Assembly: GCA_023512835.1 (NCBI GenBank) | Contig: CM042086.1 | Coordinates: 11,994,809 to 12,058,808 of the forward strand | Reading direction: 5' to 3' | Origin: Taxillus chinensis | Lineage: Eukaryota; Streptophyta; Magnoliopsida; Santalales; Loranthaceae | DNA length: 64,000 nt | Part shown: one piece after another, positions 47,104 through 58,623 of the stretch | Layout: each line of letters begins with the position of its first letter | Numbering within the stretch: the first letter of the stretch is position 1 | Translations under genes and position numbers: made by a program | Notes under the pieces: model-generated | Database searches by the model: none | What the model was told of the DNA's origin: nothing | The model's input: only the letters and a program-made list of their open reading frames with translations

Positions 47104-50036
47104 ATGCGCTATGGAGAGCAAGACAGAATCTTGGGTGCTAGATTCAGGAGCTTTATTCCACGCTACCTCAAACAAAGAAGTGTTCGAGCATTATGTTGCG
47201 GGCAATCGAGAAAAGGTGTATCTCGGTAATGATCAGGCGTGCGATGTCGTTGGTCAAGGAACAGTACAAATCAAGTTCAATGGATCTGTATGGAGGCTGA
47301 AAAATGTGAGACATGTACCTAGTCTCAGAAAGAATTTAATTTCCATCGGATAATTGGCAAAAGATGGCTATGTGTCCACTTTTGCGGGAGACACCTGGAA
47401 GATTTCAAAAGGAGCCATGACTATTGCACGGGGTAAGAAGCATGAAACTCTTTATACAACTATGAATGGAAATTGTTTAATTACAGTTGCAGAGTGTAAA
47501 AATGACCCAAATCTGTGGCACCAAAGACTTGGCCACATGAGTGCAAAAGGAATAGAAGTTATGCATTCAAAAGGGAAGCTGGCAGGAGTAAAATCAATAG
47601 ATATTGATTTGTGTGAAAGCTGTATTTTTGGAAAGCAGAAACGGGTCAGCTTCAAAAGGGAAGGCAGAACCCCAAAAGAATCAAAGCTCGAATTGATTCA
47701 CACAGATGTTTGGGGACCAGCTCCAGTTTCATCAATTGGAGCTAAGCATTATTTTGTTACCTTTATTGATGATCATTCCAGGAAAGTATGGGTATACTTC
47801 ATCAGACAGAAGTCAGAAGTATTTGATACATTCAAAAGTTGAAAAGTGATGGTCGAGAATGAAACCGGTTTGAAGGTCAAAAGGCTGCGTTCAGATAATA
47901 GTGGAAAATATGAAGACACCAGATTTAAACGGTTCTGTTATGAGAGCGGGATCAAGCTCGAGAGAACTGTGCCAGGGACACCACAACAGAATGGCATAGC
48001 AGAACGGATGAACCGAACGTTGACTGAAAGAGCCAGAAGTATGCGTATACATGCGGGGTTGCCCAAGCGCTTTTGGGCGAGAGGCGATCAACACAGCAGC
48101 TTACCTCATCAACCGTTGACCATCAACACCTCTAGAGTTCAAAATACCAGAAGAAGTTTGGACGAGAAAAGAGGTTAGACTTTCACATTTGAAAGTATTT
48201 GGTTGTGTCTCTTATGTGCATATTAGTGAGAATGCTAGAAGTAAACTTGATGCTAAATCACTTAAATGCACATTTGTTGGTTATGGTGGTGATGAATTTG
48301 GTTATAGATGCTGGGATAACCAAAATAAGAAAATCATTAGAAGTAGAGATGTTGTATTTAATGAAAAGGTCCTGTATAAAGATAGAGACACGACCGAATC
48401 CACTAGTCAAGTGGATCATGAGCCTGTTTACTTTGAGCCCGATGATGTCCCAGATAATGCAGCTATCAAAACAGGCCAGAAACCTCAGGTGGAGGAAGTT
48501 ACAGGACAAGCCATTGAAGAGCCACAGGATCAAGTTCCTACATTGAGGAGATCCAGTCGACCGCATGTACCAAACAAGAAGTACTTAAATTATTTGCTGC
48601 TGACAGATGGAGGAGAGCCTAAATGCTATCATGAAGCATGTCAGGTAGAGGATGCGAACAAGTGGGAGCTTGCAATGGAAGATGAAATGAAGTCTCTTAT
48701 ATCCAACCAGACTTGGGAGTTAGCAAAGCTACCGGCCGGCAAGAAAGCTTTGCAAAACAAATGGGTGTACCGAGTCAAGGAGGAGCATGATGGCTCCAAG
48801 CGATATAAAGCAAGACTGGTGGTTAAAGGCTTCCAACAGAAGGAAGGTATTGACTACACTGAAATATTCTCTCCAGTTGTTAAACTAACTACCATTCGGT
48901 CGGTTTTAAGCATTGTAGCGAAGAATGGATCTACATCTAGAGCAATTAGATGTAAAGACAACTTTTCTCCATGGAGATTTGGAGGAAGAGATATACATGC
49001 AAGAACCGGAAGAATTCACGACGAGGGCAATGAAGATCCGGTATGCGGGTTGACCAAAAGCTTGTATGGTTTAAAACAAGCACCCCGACAGTGGTACAAG
49101 AAATTTGATGGTTTCATGCAAGATAATGGCTATCTGAGATGCAATGCTGACCACTGTTGTTACTTCAAGAAAGTTGATTCCAGTTTTATTATCCTGTTAC
49201 TTTATGTTGATGACATGTTAATAGCAGGAGCAAATTTAGATGAAATCAACAAGTTGAAGAGACAGTTATCTAGTGAATTCGAGATGAAGGACTTGGGTGC
49301 AGCAAAGCAGATACTTGGAATGAGGATTAGTAGAGACAGAAAAAAAGGTACCTTGCAATTATCTCAAGCAGAATATATTTGTAAGATTTTACAAAGGTTT
49401 AGTATGAGTGATGCTAAACCAGTGAGGACACCTTTTGCAAATCATTTCAAGTTGTCAAAGGAGGAATGTCCAAAGACAGATGAAGAGAAGGACTACATGG
49501 CTAAGGTTCCATATGCCTCAACCATTGGAAGCTTGATGTATGCCATGGTGTGCACGAGACCAGATATTGCTCATGCAGTGGGAGTAGTGAGTAAGTTTAT
49601 GTCCAATCCAGGAAAGCAGCATTGGGAAGCAGTAAAATGGATACTTAGATACCTGCGATGTACTACTAACAAATGTCTATGTTTCAGAAAAGGTGAGCTG
49701 AAGTTGCAGGGTTATGTTGATGCTGATTTTGTTGGAGAAATAGACCACAGGAGGAACACTACAGGATATGTGTTCACGTTGCGGACTGCAGCAGTGAGCT
49801 GGAATTTCAGTTGCAAAAGATTGTGGCTCTATCTACAACTGAGGCAGAATATGTTGCAGTGACAGAAGCCAGCAAGGAGTTTATTTGGTTACAAGGATTA
49901 TTAGCAGAAATGGGTTTTAAGCAAGAGACAGATGTACTGTACAGTGATAGTCAGAGTGCAATACACTTGGCCAAGAATTCAGCATTTCATTCAAGGACTA
50001 AGCATATTGGACTTCGTTATCATTTCATTTGATCAC
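47104..50036 (+). pseudogene. copia pol remnant (protease, integrase, RT, RNase H)
   Basis: Protease with LDSGA (about 47138). TAA at 47351. Integrase zinc finger (HQRLGH ... CESC) and core motifs HTDVWGP, FIDDHSRKVWVY, LRSDNSGKY and PQQNGIAERMNRT. TGA at 47840, where a tryptophan codon is expected, and a frameshift around 48110-48190. Reverse transcriptase from WELAMEDEMKSL through GLKQAPRQW to the catalytic YVDDM (about 49204), with a shifted frame between about 48920 and 49050. A further shift near 49810 precedes RNase H ([21 protein letters not shown]), ending 50032. All enzymatic domains are recognisable but no single open frame links them. Confidence 0.9.
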
Positions 50037-50216
50037 TGCTGGAGGATGAAGTGTTGACACTTGTGAAGATACAAGGGAGCAAGAATCCAGCTGATATGTT
50101 AACCAAACCAATCACTACAGAAAAATTAGAGTTGTGCGCAACTCTAATTGGTCTCCAAGAATAGTTGCATTGGAAAGAGCTACTGCAAGTGTGAAGACAA
50201 ATTGAAATCAGTCTTC

Positions 50217-50227
50217 AAGTGGGAGAT
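50217..50227 (+). other. Polypurine tract
   Basis: AAGTGGGAGAT directly before the 3' LTR, the expected site for plus-strand priming. Confidence 0.75.
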
Positions 50228-50608
50228 TGTCAACATTGGAGTGCTTCAAAAATGGTGGCTGGAGTGAGCAATTTGTATTCAAATTGCTCTGTTTTGTCAA
50301 CATAGGGGTGCTAGAAAAAGCCTATAAATAGGCACCCCCTTTGGCATTGTAATGCATCCCAAGCCTCTTAATTGTATGGGAATTTGAGAGAGAAAAAGAG
50401 AGAGAGCTAAGTGAGAGTTAGAGAATTATCAAATTGATAAATTCTCGGGTGTATTTGGGGATCGAGATTGAGAGTTTGTAAATTTGGTGGATTTTTCTCT
50501 CATAGTGAAAATACTACAATAGCTCTGTGGACGTAAGGAATTTCCCAAACCACGTAAATTCGGTGTGCCATCTTTTATTTCTTCCTCTTTCCGTATTTCC
50601 TCCCAACA
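50228..50608 (+). repeat. 3' LTR
   Basis: 381 bp, same ends as the 5' LTR, about 16 differences counted by eye. Confidence 0.93.
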
Positions 50609-50649
50609 AATTGCGCTACCAAGAATTTTATAAATAAGTGAATGGGTGG

Positions 50650-50773
50650 ATAATCACTTATTTTAAAACAAATAAAAATAAAAACTAAAAAACAAAAACT
50701 TATATTGAATATAGAGAGAAAATTATGTCATTCAATAGGCCTATAGATCACCAAAAATAAAGTAATGTTGGGT

Positions 50774-50848
<75 letters not shown>

Positions 50849-52090
50849 TGCGTGACATGTCTATTTATATAGAAAAATGTTATGTGGCTAATATTATTAT
50901 GAAATTATAATTGATGTGAACAATCTTAATTTATTCGTACTTTCTCTCATCTTTCTCCTTCGATCATCGGATATGACGTTATATGATTATTTACTATTTA
51001 CACGATTCTAATACCACATAGCAATATTAATTACTATTCACTATTTTGAGTATGTTACTAATTATAGGTTAACAAAGATACCATAACTAATCAGTAAAGG
51101 TTCAATCAAATTATAATAAGTTAATAAAGGTAAAAGTGGCCAACTAATTATAAGTTAATAAAAATTCAACTCACATCGGTTGGTATTTACGATTTTTATA
51201 TAGGATTATAGGATGACACATACATACAATAAAATAATAATAATAATATAAAGTAACAAACAAATTAATTATTTTATTTTATTTTTAATGCCACGTCATT
51301 TGGTAGCCAAGGGTAGCAGATTTCAGTGTTATATAACTTTTAGTAATTATACCTGAAAGTCCAATAATTAAAATAGATGAAAACATAGTCGAATAACAAC
51401 ATCGTGGAATTACCGTTAAGTTTGGAATTCTACTTTTAGATAGTAGAATTTATCTATGAACATATACTTTAATTTCTATGATGCTAGAATATCATCTATA
51501 TATAATTCTAAAAATTCACTTAAAAAGCAAACTTTCCGTTACCAACAATAGCAGCCAACACGCCTTCACAGTCATTTATTTATTATGATGGGTTTCAGTA
51601 AACAGCCAAAGAAAACAAAACTAACCAAAAAGAAATAAACAAAGATATTTACCGATCCCATGCCTGGTTTCAAAAAATATATATGTATATATATGGAAAT
51701 ACTACTTAAATTGGATTTGCTGCAAAATAAAAATGAAATAATTATTACCGTTTTAATTTTTTTCTTTACATTGATTTACATATCAATGGAATGAAAGAAG
51801 TCATTTATATAGAAATAACGTTTTTTTTTCATCTCTTTACTTTTATAATTTCAGTTTTTGTTTGTAAATGTTGTCTTTATTTTGTATAGGTATGTTTGTT
51901 TCACATGATTATTAATTATTTTTTCATTTAATTATTTTATATTTCAAAAGAATCAAAGTTCATTAGACAAGTATTATTATTATTAGTCCAAAGAGACATA
52001 AATGGTGCTACACGCAGAATTGAAAATTTAAAAATTATTTTTTCCATCCTTTTTCTTATCTTTATGTTTTTAAAATTATTGAAGTTGGGA
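50650..52090 (+). repeat. Segmental duplication R4 (partner 39440-41000)
   Basis: Collinear with 39440-41000: AATATAGAGAGAAAATTA, TCACCAAAAATAAAGTAATG, a TA microsatellite (50777-50844), TTATGTGGCTAATATTATTA, CACATCGGTTGGTATTTAC and the left arm of the SMP upstream inverted repeat (51778-51816). Both copies end in an SMP gene (SMP-d and SMP-f). Confidence 0.75.
50777..50844. repeat. TA microsatellite
   Basis: Pure TA of about 68 bases. The partner position at about 39578 has a GT/TA compound run and then the MITE-like insertion. Confidence 0.9.
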
Positions 52091-52397
52091 GAAATTGTAG
52101 CCGGTGTGAGCCGCAAATGTCTCTTTGGACGTTGTGCTTGGCAGCTAAACCATGAAGTGAATATGTTAAAAAGTAATAATAACCGAATAAACTCTCTAAT
52201 CAAGTGACAATTGCCGAGAATTTCATAAATAAATATTTTTATACATTTTATGGGTGGGTTGGAGCAATAGTATTAATTAGTGAACTAATTAATTGAAATT
52301 TAATTTTCAAAATCTCAAATTCCATGCGATTTGAATTTTCAATTCAAGTAACTATATGACATTTCCCTATAAATTACTTTCCATTGATATATGTGTG
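51778..52397. repeat. Inverted-repeat-flanked upstream region of SMP-f
   Basis: Left arm 51778-51816 and right arm 52360-52397 are complementary versions of the arms described at 40757-41790, about 600 bp apart overall. The right arm lies about 65 nt before the start codon. Confidence 0.4.
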
Positions 52398-52462
52398 TTG
52401 GTTTTTTCTCTTTCTCCAAAAAAAAAAAACTGTGAATTCAATTGTTGATATCAATATTGATC

Positions 52463-53039
52463 ATGAGTTTTTTACACTATAATTTCAAGGTTTTATTATC
52501 ACAAATGAAAACATCCAAGTCACCTTGGGTTGCTTTAGGTGAAAGTTTGATGTCCTATGTTGTGTCCAGACTAGAAAAATCTTATTTTGGCCATTCCTTT
52601 CCACATCCGGATATATTGAATTACCACCTCCAAGTATTTTTTTACATCCATAATTGACAGTCTCACCATTCATCTCCAATTATATATATTCATTGCAGTA
52701 TAATTCTTTATTAATTAATTGATGATTTGTTTTATTGATTTACTTTTCACAAGGGCGGTGCACTCCGTCTATCATTGGTTAACCGACATCGTGGCAGATT
52801 CAAAGTAAGATCCTTGTGTACGTGTCTCTTCCTACTGTAGTTTCTTATTATTATGATTTTAAAACTATTAATGTTTGTTTTTTGTGAATTGTTTTTTCCT
52901 TTGAAAATAAATTTAACTTGTTTTTTGTTTTATTAAAATTCAGTGTGTCAGTCTTTGTATCATCTTTCCCGGTGCCTGTATTACGTTTGAGTTTCTCGGT
53001 GTATTTCTTTGCCTTCTGATTTACATGATGAAAGGTTAA
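52463..53039 (+). pseudogene. SMP-f, frameshifted copy
   Basis: Start codon retained (MSFLHYNFKVLLSQMKTSKS), but a 2-bp insertion after the SYVV codons (GTGTCCAGACTAG against GTGTGGACTAG) shifts the frame, and the donor is CCGGATAT rather than CCAGGTAT. Exon 2 (from 52757, good CACAAG acceptor) runs into TAA at CAAAGTAAG. Exon 3 (about 52944-53039) is open: SLCIIFPGACITFEFLGVFL then CLLIYMMKG. The most likely reading is a dead gene with a preserved last exon. Confidence 0.65.
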
Positions 53040-53480
53040 ATTCGTTTCATGGGACCGTCTTGTCTTTCGGTAAGGAAGGAAGAAGTAATATCTTATTTAA
53101 TTTAAATTGACGATAAATTTGTCTCTATATTTATGAGCCGTGTGTTCGGTGCGGCTGTTTTAATTTTCGTGCAAACTTTGCTATTTTGTCCCTTTCTTTG
53201 AACCTCGGTAGAGAATTCAAGGATCCATTCCCTTATTTCGATTAATAAGTGCAGCAATTAATCAATAATTATTAAATTAAATATTCATATATTAATATAT
53301 TAATATTATAAAATTAAGTAAGTTAGCGATTAATTTCTGTTTGAGCTCAATTAAAAGAAAGTAATAAATTATTTTTTTATTTTTTTATTTATTACTTTCT
53401 TACGGTTAAAATTACATAAAAATTATCTGTTGAATTATTATAAAATTTTATTAACATATTTATATATTTATATAATTTAT

Positions 53481-54129
53481 CCAATTGCACGATGGATTGA
53501 GGGAATTCCCTAGCATGTTTGGGAAGCTGTAAATTGGATAAAAAAGTAGGAATGAGAATGGTAATATGGTGTGGGAATATCATCAAGACATTGACCGATA
53601 TTTGGAAGCGTAAGGTTGCGAGATTTGTTATAATCCCGATTGTATTTCTTTTGCTCGTTTCTATGATTAGTTGGGCAACATAGAGGACACATAGTCCTAC
53701 ACCATATTATAGAGCTGTATTATTTCAACGGCTGGATTTGGTGATATAGTGGACTTCTTTTATATGTTTTGTCTTCCTTAATTCTTATAGTGGACTTCTT
53801 CATGCTCTTATATTTGTCAAATGTAATCTTTGCACCCGCGTTGGAGCTGCTTGATAGCCCATGGAGAAGTTGGGACCTTTAGGAGGTATCTGATCGTTGC
53901 TTCTGTTTTGGGAGTTCTTATATCACTGGGGATGATTGTTGCCTACTTTTAGAGAACAAAAGAGCAATTGTCGTTCTGGAAAAGCTTTTATGTTTCTGTG
54001 ATAGCCATCACAACAACTGGCATGGGTGATTTGTCCTTCACTACTGCTATGGGACGTCTGTTCTTCACCCTGGCACTGCTTCCGTTTATTATCATGGTGC
54101 AGAACTTGATCGCTCTTATTATTAGTTAA
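53481..54129 (+). pseudogene. TPKL-3, 5'-truncated channel pseudogene
   Basis: Begins inside exon 2 at CCAATTGCACGATGGATTGA with AT-rich SMP flank joined directly upstream, so exon 1, intron 1 and the N-terminus are missing. TAG and TGA stops appear within 100 bases. Pore 1 survives as GCTGGATTTGGTGATATA (GFGD), but the TPKSE-type part up to TM2 is deleted. After a TAG in the YFW motif (53949), the frame is open to TAA 54129 through pore 2 (ITTTGMGDLSF) and TM4. Non-functional as a channel. Confidence 0.8.
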
Positions 54130-54990
54130 AAGTTCGATCGGCTTTATTACCATCATGGTGAAGAAGCTTTTATTTATTGTTTCGTGACTTTCTCTTAGTG
54201 TGAACTGAAATAGTGTTTGTCTAGCTATGCTTCAGTCATACATATTATATCTTTTGGACTTTATGAATTGATATTTGCTATGAATTTCCTAGTACAGAAA
54301 ATGCATGCATGGTCACATTGTTTTTTGGATTTTTATAGTAATTAAGTTGTAGTGCCATGTAATCATTTAATAATAAACGTCTCTTGCTACTGCTTCATTT
54401 GTTCATGGGCGATGGATGGGCAAACAAAGTTTAATTTTTTGAAATTGATTAAAGGAAACCTCAATTGTGACCTTAATTTTGAGAGTCAGCCCTACTTTGT
54501 TGGCAAGTGTGAAAAGGAGTAAGGGCAGGAATGGTTGATGTGCATGCAATTCCCCCGACCGCTTGGCTAAGGATTACGTTATAGGTGAAGATCGAGGATG
54601 TAGGGGGTTGAAGACACTGCTAGAATAAACTGGCTCAAATATGGGGTGTTTGGGTGTCGAAAAATAGATATACAACCAAATCATGGCAATCAAAAATTAT
54701 CACACGGCGTCTTGCCTATGTGGAAATCGTGACCCGGATGCGGGGGCCGGCCGAATGAGTTAGAAAAATATTGGTAGCATAAACTAGTTTTAATTTCTTA
54801 GTGGGGCATACATTTGTTTTTGTGCTTATGCAAGTATGTGTTTATGTGTGTATCGGTATTTTGAGTGAAAAACCTTCTACAATTTTAATGATGACAATAA
54901 ATAATCTAGTGACTAAGTTAAATAAATTTTTTGGATTTAAGATATGATTAATCCATATATAAATATATTTCAGAAGGTGTTTTACTAAAC
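54130..54990. other. TPKL 3' flank with a conserved higher-GC block R5a
   Basis: Channel 3' flank (TTTGGACTTTATGAATTGAT; GGGCGATGGATGGGCAAAC) followed by 54455-54900, which is strongly conserved at 61460-61960: CTTGGCTAAGGATTACGTTA, AGATCGAGGATGTAGGGGGT, CACGGCGTCTTGCCTATGTG. No open frame is conserved; identity unknown. It marks TPKL-3 and TPKL-7 as ends of the same ancestral unit. Confidence 0.5.
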
Positions 54991-55178
54991 ACACACATAT
55001 ATATGCATGATACCAGAAACCCAAATATTTTTAAAGGTACATATGCTAGTGTTGAATTTTATAATGCTTATTGCATTTCTCACCATCGCTGGATGACGAT
55101 CCTCTCTCTCTCACACGGCTACTCACCATTGACCATGCGCTGTGGCTGGCAGAGTTTCCCGTCCCTCTTTCTCACACT

Positions 55179-55181
<3 letters not shown>

Positions 55182-55264
<83 letters not shown>
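55182..55264. repeat. CT/CA compound microsatellite upstream of TPKL-4
   Basis: About 48 bases of CT followed by about 35 of CA, the expanded form of the simple sequence in TPKL-1 intron 1. Shorter versions occur at 56728-56793 (TPKL-5) and 58338-58372 (TPKL-6), and only TCTCTCTCACA is left at TPKL-7. Confidence 0.9.
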
Positions 55265-55265
<1 letters not shown>

Positions 55266-55498
55266 AAACGCACATGTCTAACACAAACACACACATACTT
55301 GCATTTCTCACATCTCACACACAAAAATACACGCATGGATCAAAGATTTCTCACCTCCCTCACACGCATATGAGCTACCGCGCGCCGGATCGTACACAAT
55401 TGTATGCACACTAGCATATCTCACACACAAAGTTAAAAATTGGATTCTTTAAGTTTGATTTATTTTTGAACTCTTATATTTTTATTTGTTGGCATAAT

Positions 55499-56234
55499 CG
55501 TCCCCATCAACACCCCCACCCCCACACCCCCACCCGCAATAAAATTGCACGATGGATTGGGGGAATTCCCCAGCATGTTTTGGAAGTGGCAAACTGGATA
55601 AAAAAAAATGTAGGAATGGGAATGGTAATATGGTTTGGAGATATCATCAAGATATTGACCGATATTCTGAAGCGTAAAGATGTAAGATTTGATATAATCC
55701 TGATTGCATATCTTTTGTTGACTACAATCATCTTTGCACCTTTCTACGATCAGCTGGGCATCAAGGAGAAGACACAAGCCCATTATGACCTGCCATATTA
55801 TAGGCTCGTGTTATTCGCAACCGTTGGATTCGGTGATATTACGCCACATTCCAACCTCCTTTGCCTTTTTTCTTCTATGATTCTCATAGTGGACTACTTC
55901 TTGCTCTCGTATTTATCAAATTTAATCCTTACACCAGTATTGGAGCGGCTTTGAAGCCACTTGCCAGCCCATGGAGAAGTTGGAACCTTTAAGAGGTATC
56001 TCATTGCTGCTTCTTTTTTGGGTGTCCTTATATCATTGGGGATGGTTGTCGCCTACTTTTGGGAAACAAAAGAGCAATTGTCATTTTGTAAAGCTTTTAT
56101 GTTTCTCTTACAGCCATCACACAACTAGCATGGGTGATTTGTCCTTCACTACTGCTGGAGGGCGTCTGTTCTTCATGGTACTGGTTCCGTTTATCATTCT
56201 GTTGCAGAACTTGATCGCTCTTGTTGTTCGTTAA
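55499..56234 (+). pseudogene. TPKL-4, channel pseudogene with an open first half
   Basis: The exon 2 acceptor is lost (ATAATCG for ATAATCCAG) and exon 1 is absent. From CCCCATCAACACC the frame is open through an IARWIGGIPQHV-type motif, TM1, pore 1 with ATVGFGDITP and TM2, ending at TGA 55952-55954 (residues ERL). The same TGA is in TPKL-5 and TPKL-7. The second half keeps TM3 (YLIAASFLGVLISLGMVVAY) in frame, then one-base losses near 56085 and 56120 put pore 2 (SMGD, glycine to serine) and TM4 in another frame. From the internal ATG (about 55616) a 2TM/1P protein of about 110 residues could still be read, but no promoter or start signal is evident. Confidence 0.75.
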
Positions 56235-56725
56235 GAAGACGTTATCTTATTATGACTTTATTAGTTAAGAGTTTGATCGGCCTTATTACCATGCATCCTG
56301 GTGAAAAAGCTTTTATATGTTGTTTTGTGACTTTCTAGCTATGCGTCAGTCATTTATATATCGTATAGTGTGAACCGAAATAGTGTTTGTTTAGCTATGC
56401 TTTAGTCATACATATTATACTTTTGGACTTTATGAATTGATATTTTGCTATGAATTTCCTATTTCAGAAAATGCATGGTCACACATTGCTTTTTAATTGA
56501 AGATATGATTATAATATATGTGTGTGTGTGTGTGCGCGCGCGCGCGCACGCATGATACTAGAAACCCAAATATTTTTAAAGGTACATATGCTAGTGTGGA
56601 ATTTTATGATGCTTATGGCATTTCTCACCATCGCTAGACGACAATCCACTCTCTCTCACAGGGCTACTCACCATCGACCATGCGCTGTGGCTGGCAGAGT
56701 TTTCCGTCCCTCTTTCTCACATTTG

Positions 56726-56799
<74 letters not shown>

Positions 56800-57042
56800 G
56801 CACTGGACGCACATGTCTAAGACAAACACACCCATACATGCATTTCTCACTTCTCACACACAAATACACGCACGGATCTAAGATTTCTCACCCCTCTCAC
56901 ACACATAAGAGCTACCGCGCACCGGATCGGAGTACACAATCATACATACACTAGCATCTCTCACACACAAAGTTAAAAATTGGATTCTATACGTTTGATT
57001 TATTTTTGAACTCTTGTATTTTTATTTGTTGGCATAATCCAA

Positions 57043-57784
57043 TGCGTGTCCCCATCAATGCCACAACCCCCACCGCCACCCCCACCCGCAATCCAATTGC
57101 ACGATGGATTGAGAGAATTCCGCAGCACGTTTCGGAAGTTGTAAACTGGATAAAAAGTGTAGGAACGAGAATGGTAATATGGTTTGTGGACATCATCAAG
57201 ACATTGATCGATATTTTGAAGCGTAAGGATGTGAGATTTGCTATAATCCTGATTACATATCTTTTGCTGACTACGATCATCTTTACACCTTTCTACGATC
57301 AGATGGGCATCAAGGAGAAAATATAGGCCCATTATGACCTGCCATATTATAGGCTCGTGTTATTCTCAACCATTGGATTCTGTGATATTACACCAAATTC
57401 TGACCTCTTTTGCTTTTTTTTTCTTTTGTGATTCTGATAGTGGACTACTTTGTGCTCTCGTATTTATCTAATGTAATCCTTGCACCAGTGTTGGAGCAGC
57501 TTTGAAGCCACTTGCCAGCCCATGGAGATGTTGGGACCTTTAAGAGGTATCTCATTGCTGCTTCTTTTTTGGGTGTCCTTATATCACTGGGATGGTTGTC
57601 GCCTATTTTTGGGAAACAAAAGAGTAATTGTCGTTCTGCAAAGCTTTTATATTTCTCTTACAGCCATCACACAACTGGCAAGGGTGATTTGTCCTTTACT
57701 ACTACTGGAGGGCGTCTGTTCTTCATGGTACTGGTTCCATTTATCATCCTGTTGCAGAACTTGATCGCTCTTGTTGTTCGTTAA
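57043..57784 (+). pseudogene. TPKL-5, channel pseudogene
   Basis: The former acceptor CCAGTGCG reads CCAATGCG, losing AG and creating an ATG (57042) in the exon 2 frame. The N-terminal part is open through NPIARWIERIPQHV and TM1 to TAG 57324-57326. Pore 1 follows as TIGFCD, with the filter glycine changed to cysteine. The shared TGA (57503-57505) precedes TM3, and pore 2 reads GKGD after frame changes near 57640. TM4 ends LIALVVR, as in TPKL-4. Three independent lesions make it inactive. Confidence 0.8.
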
Positions 57785-58623
57785 GAAGACGTTCTCTTAT
57801 TATGACTTTATTAGTTAAGAGTTTGATCAGCCTTATTACCATGCATCCTGGTGCAGAAGCTTTTATATATTGTTTCGTGACTTTCTAGCTGTCTGTCGGT
57901 CATTTATATATCGTATAGTGTAAACTGAAATGTTGTTTGTCTAGCTATGCTTCAGTCATACATATTATATCTTTTGAACTTTATGAATTGATATTTTGCA
58001 ATGAATTTCCTACATATTATAGCTTTTGGACTTTATGAATTGATATTTTGCAATGAATTTCCTATTTCAGAAAATTCATGGTCACACATTGCTTTTAGAT
58101 TTAAGATATGATTAATATATATATATATATTTCATAAGGTGTTTTACTAAACATATATATGTGCATGATACCAGAAACCCAAATAGTTTTAAAGTTAAAT
58201 GCTAGTGTTGAATTTTATAATGCTTATGGCATTTCTTACCATCGCTGGACGACGATCCTCTTTCTCTCACACGGCTACTCACCATCGACCATGGGCTGTG
58301 GCCGGCAAAGTTTCCCGTTCCTCTTTCTCACACTTATCTCTCTCTCCCTCTCTCTCTTTCTCTCTCTTTCTCACAAATACGCACCGGACGCACATATCTA
58401 ACACAAACACACGCATACATACATTTCTCACTTCTCACACACAAATACACGCACAGATCTAAGATTTCTCACCTCTCTCACACACATACGAGCTACCGCG
58501 CGCCGGATTGGAGTACACAATTGTACGTACACTAGCATCTCTCACACACAAAGTTAAAAATTGGATTCTTTACGTTTGATTTATTTTTGAACTCTTGTAT
58601 TTTTATTTGTTGGCATAATCCAG

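Larger units (their letters stand above)
45703..50608 (+). mobile_element. Degenerate Ty1/copia LTR retrotransposon, complete in structure
   Basis: 4.9-kb element with two 381-bp LTRs (45703-46083, 50228-50608), each TGTCAACATTGG...CCCAACA, flanked by the 5-bp duplication AATTG (45698-45702, 50609-50613). The initiator tRNA-Met primer site TGGTATCAGAGC follows the 5' LTR, and a purine tract precedes the 3' LTR. Domain order gag, protease, integrase, reverse transcriptase, RNase H is that of Ty1/copia. By eye the LTRs differ at about 16 positions, so the insertion is old but not ancient. The insertion site is an SMP upstream region (AACCGAATAACCCTCTAGTC before it). Several stops and frameshifts make it non-autonomous. 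Confidence 0.93.

Noticed and set aside
55005..55040. New first exon for the array channels (ATGATACCAGAAACCC, then AAAG before GTACAT)
   Set aside because: It has a donor-like end and recurs in all units, but ends in phase 0 while exon 2 needs a phase-1 donor. Acceptors are also lost in two units.
56085..56135. Mini-intron GTAAAG...CTTACAG in TPKL-4 that might bypass the frameshift
   Set aside because: About 28 nt is far below plant intron size. Aligned copies show these bases are coding sequence with small deletions.
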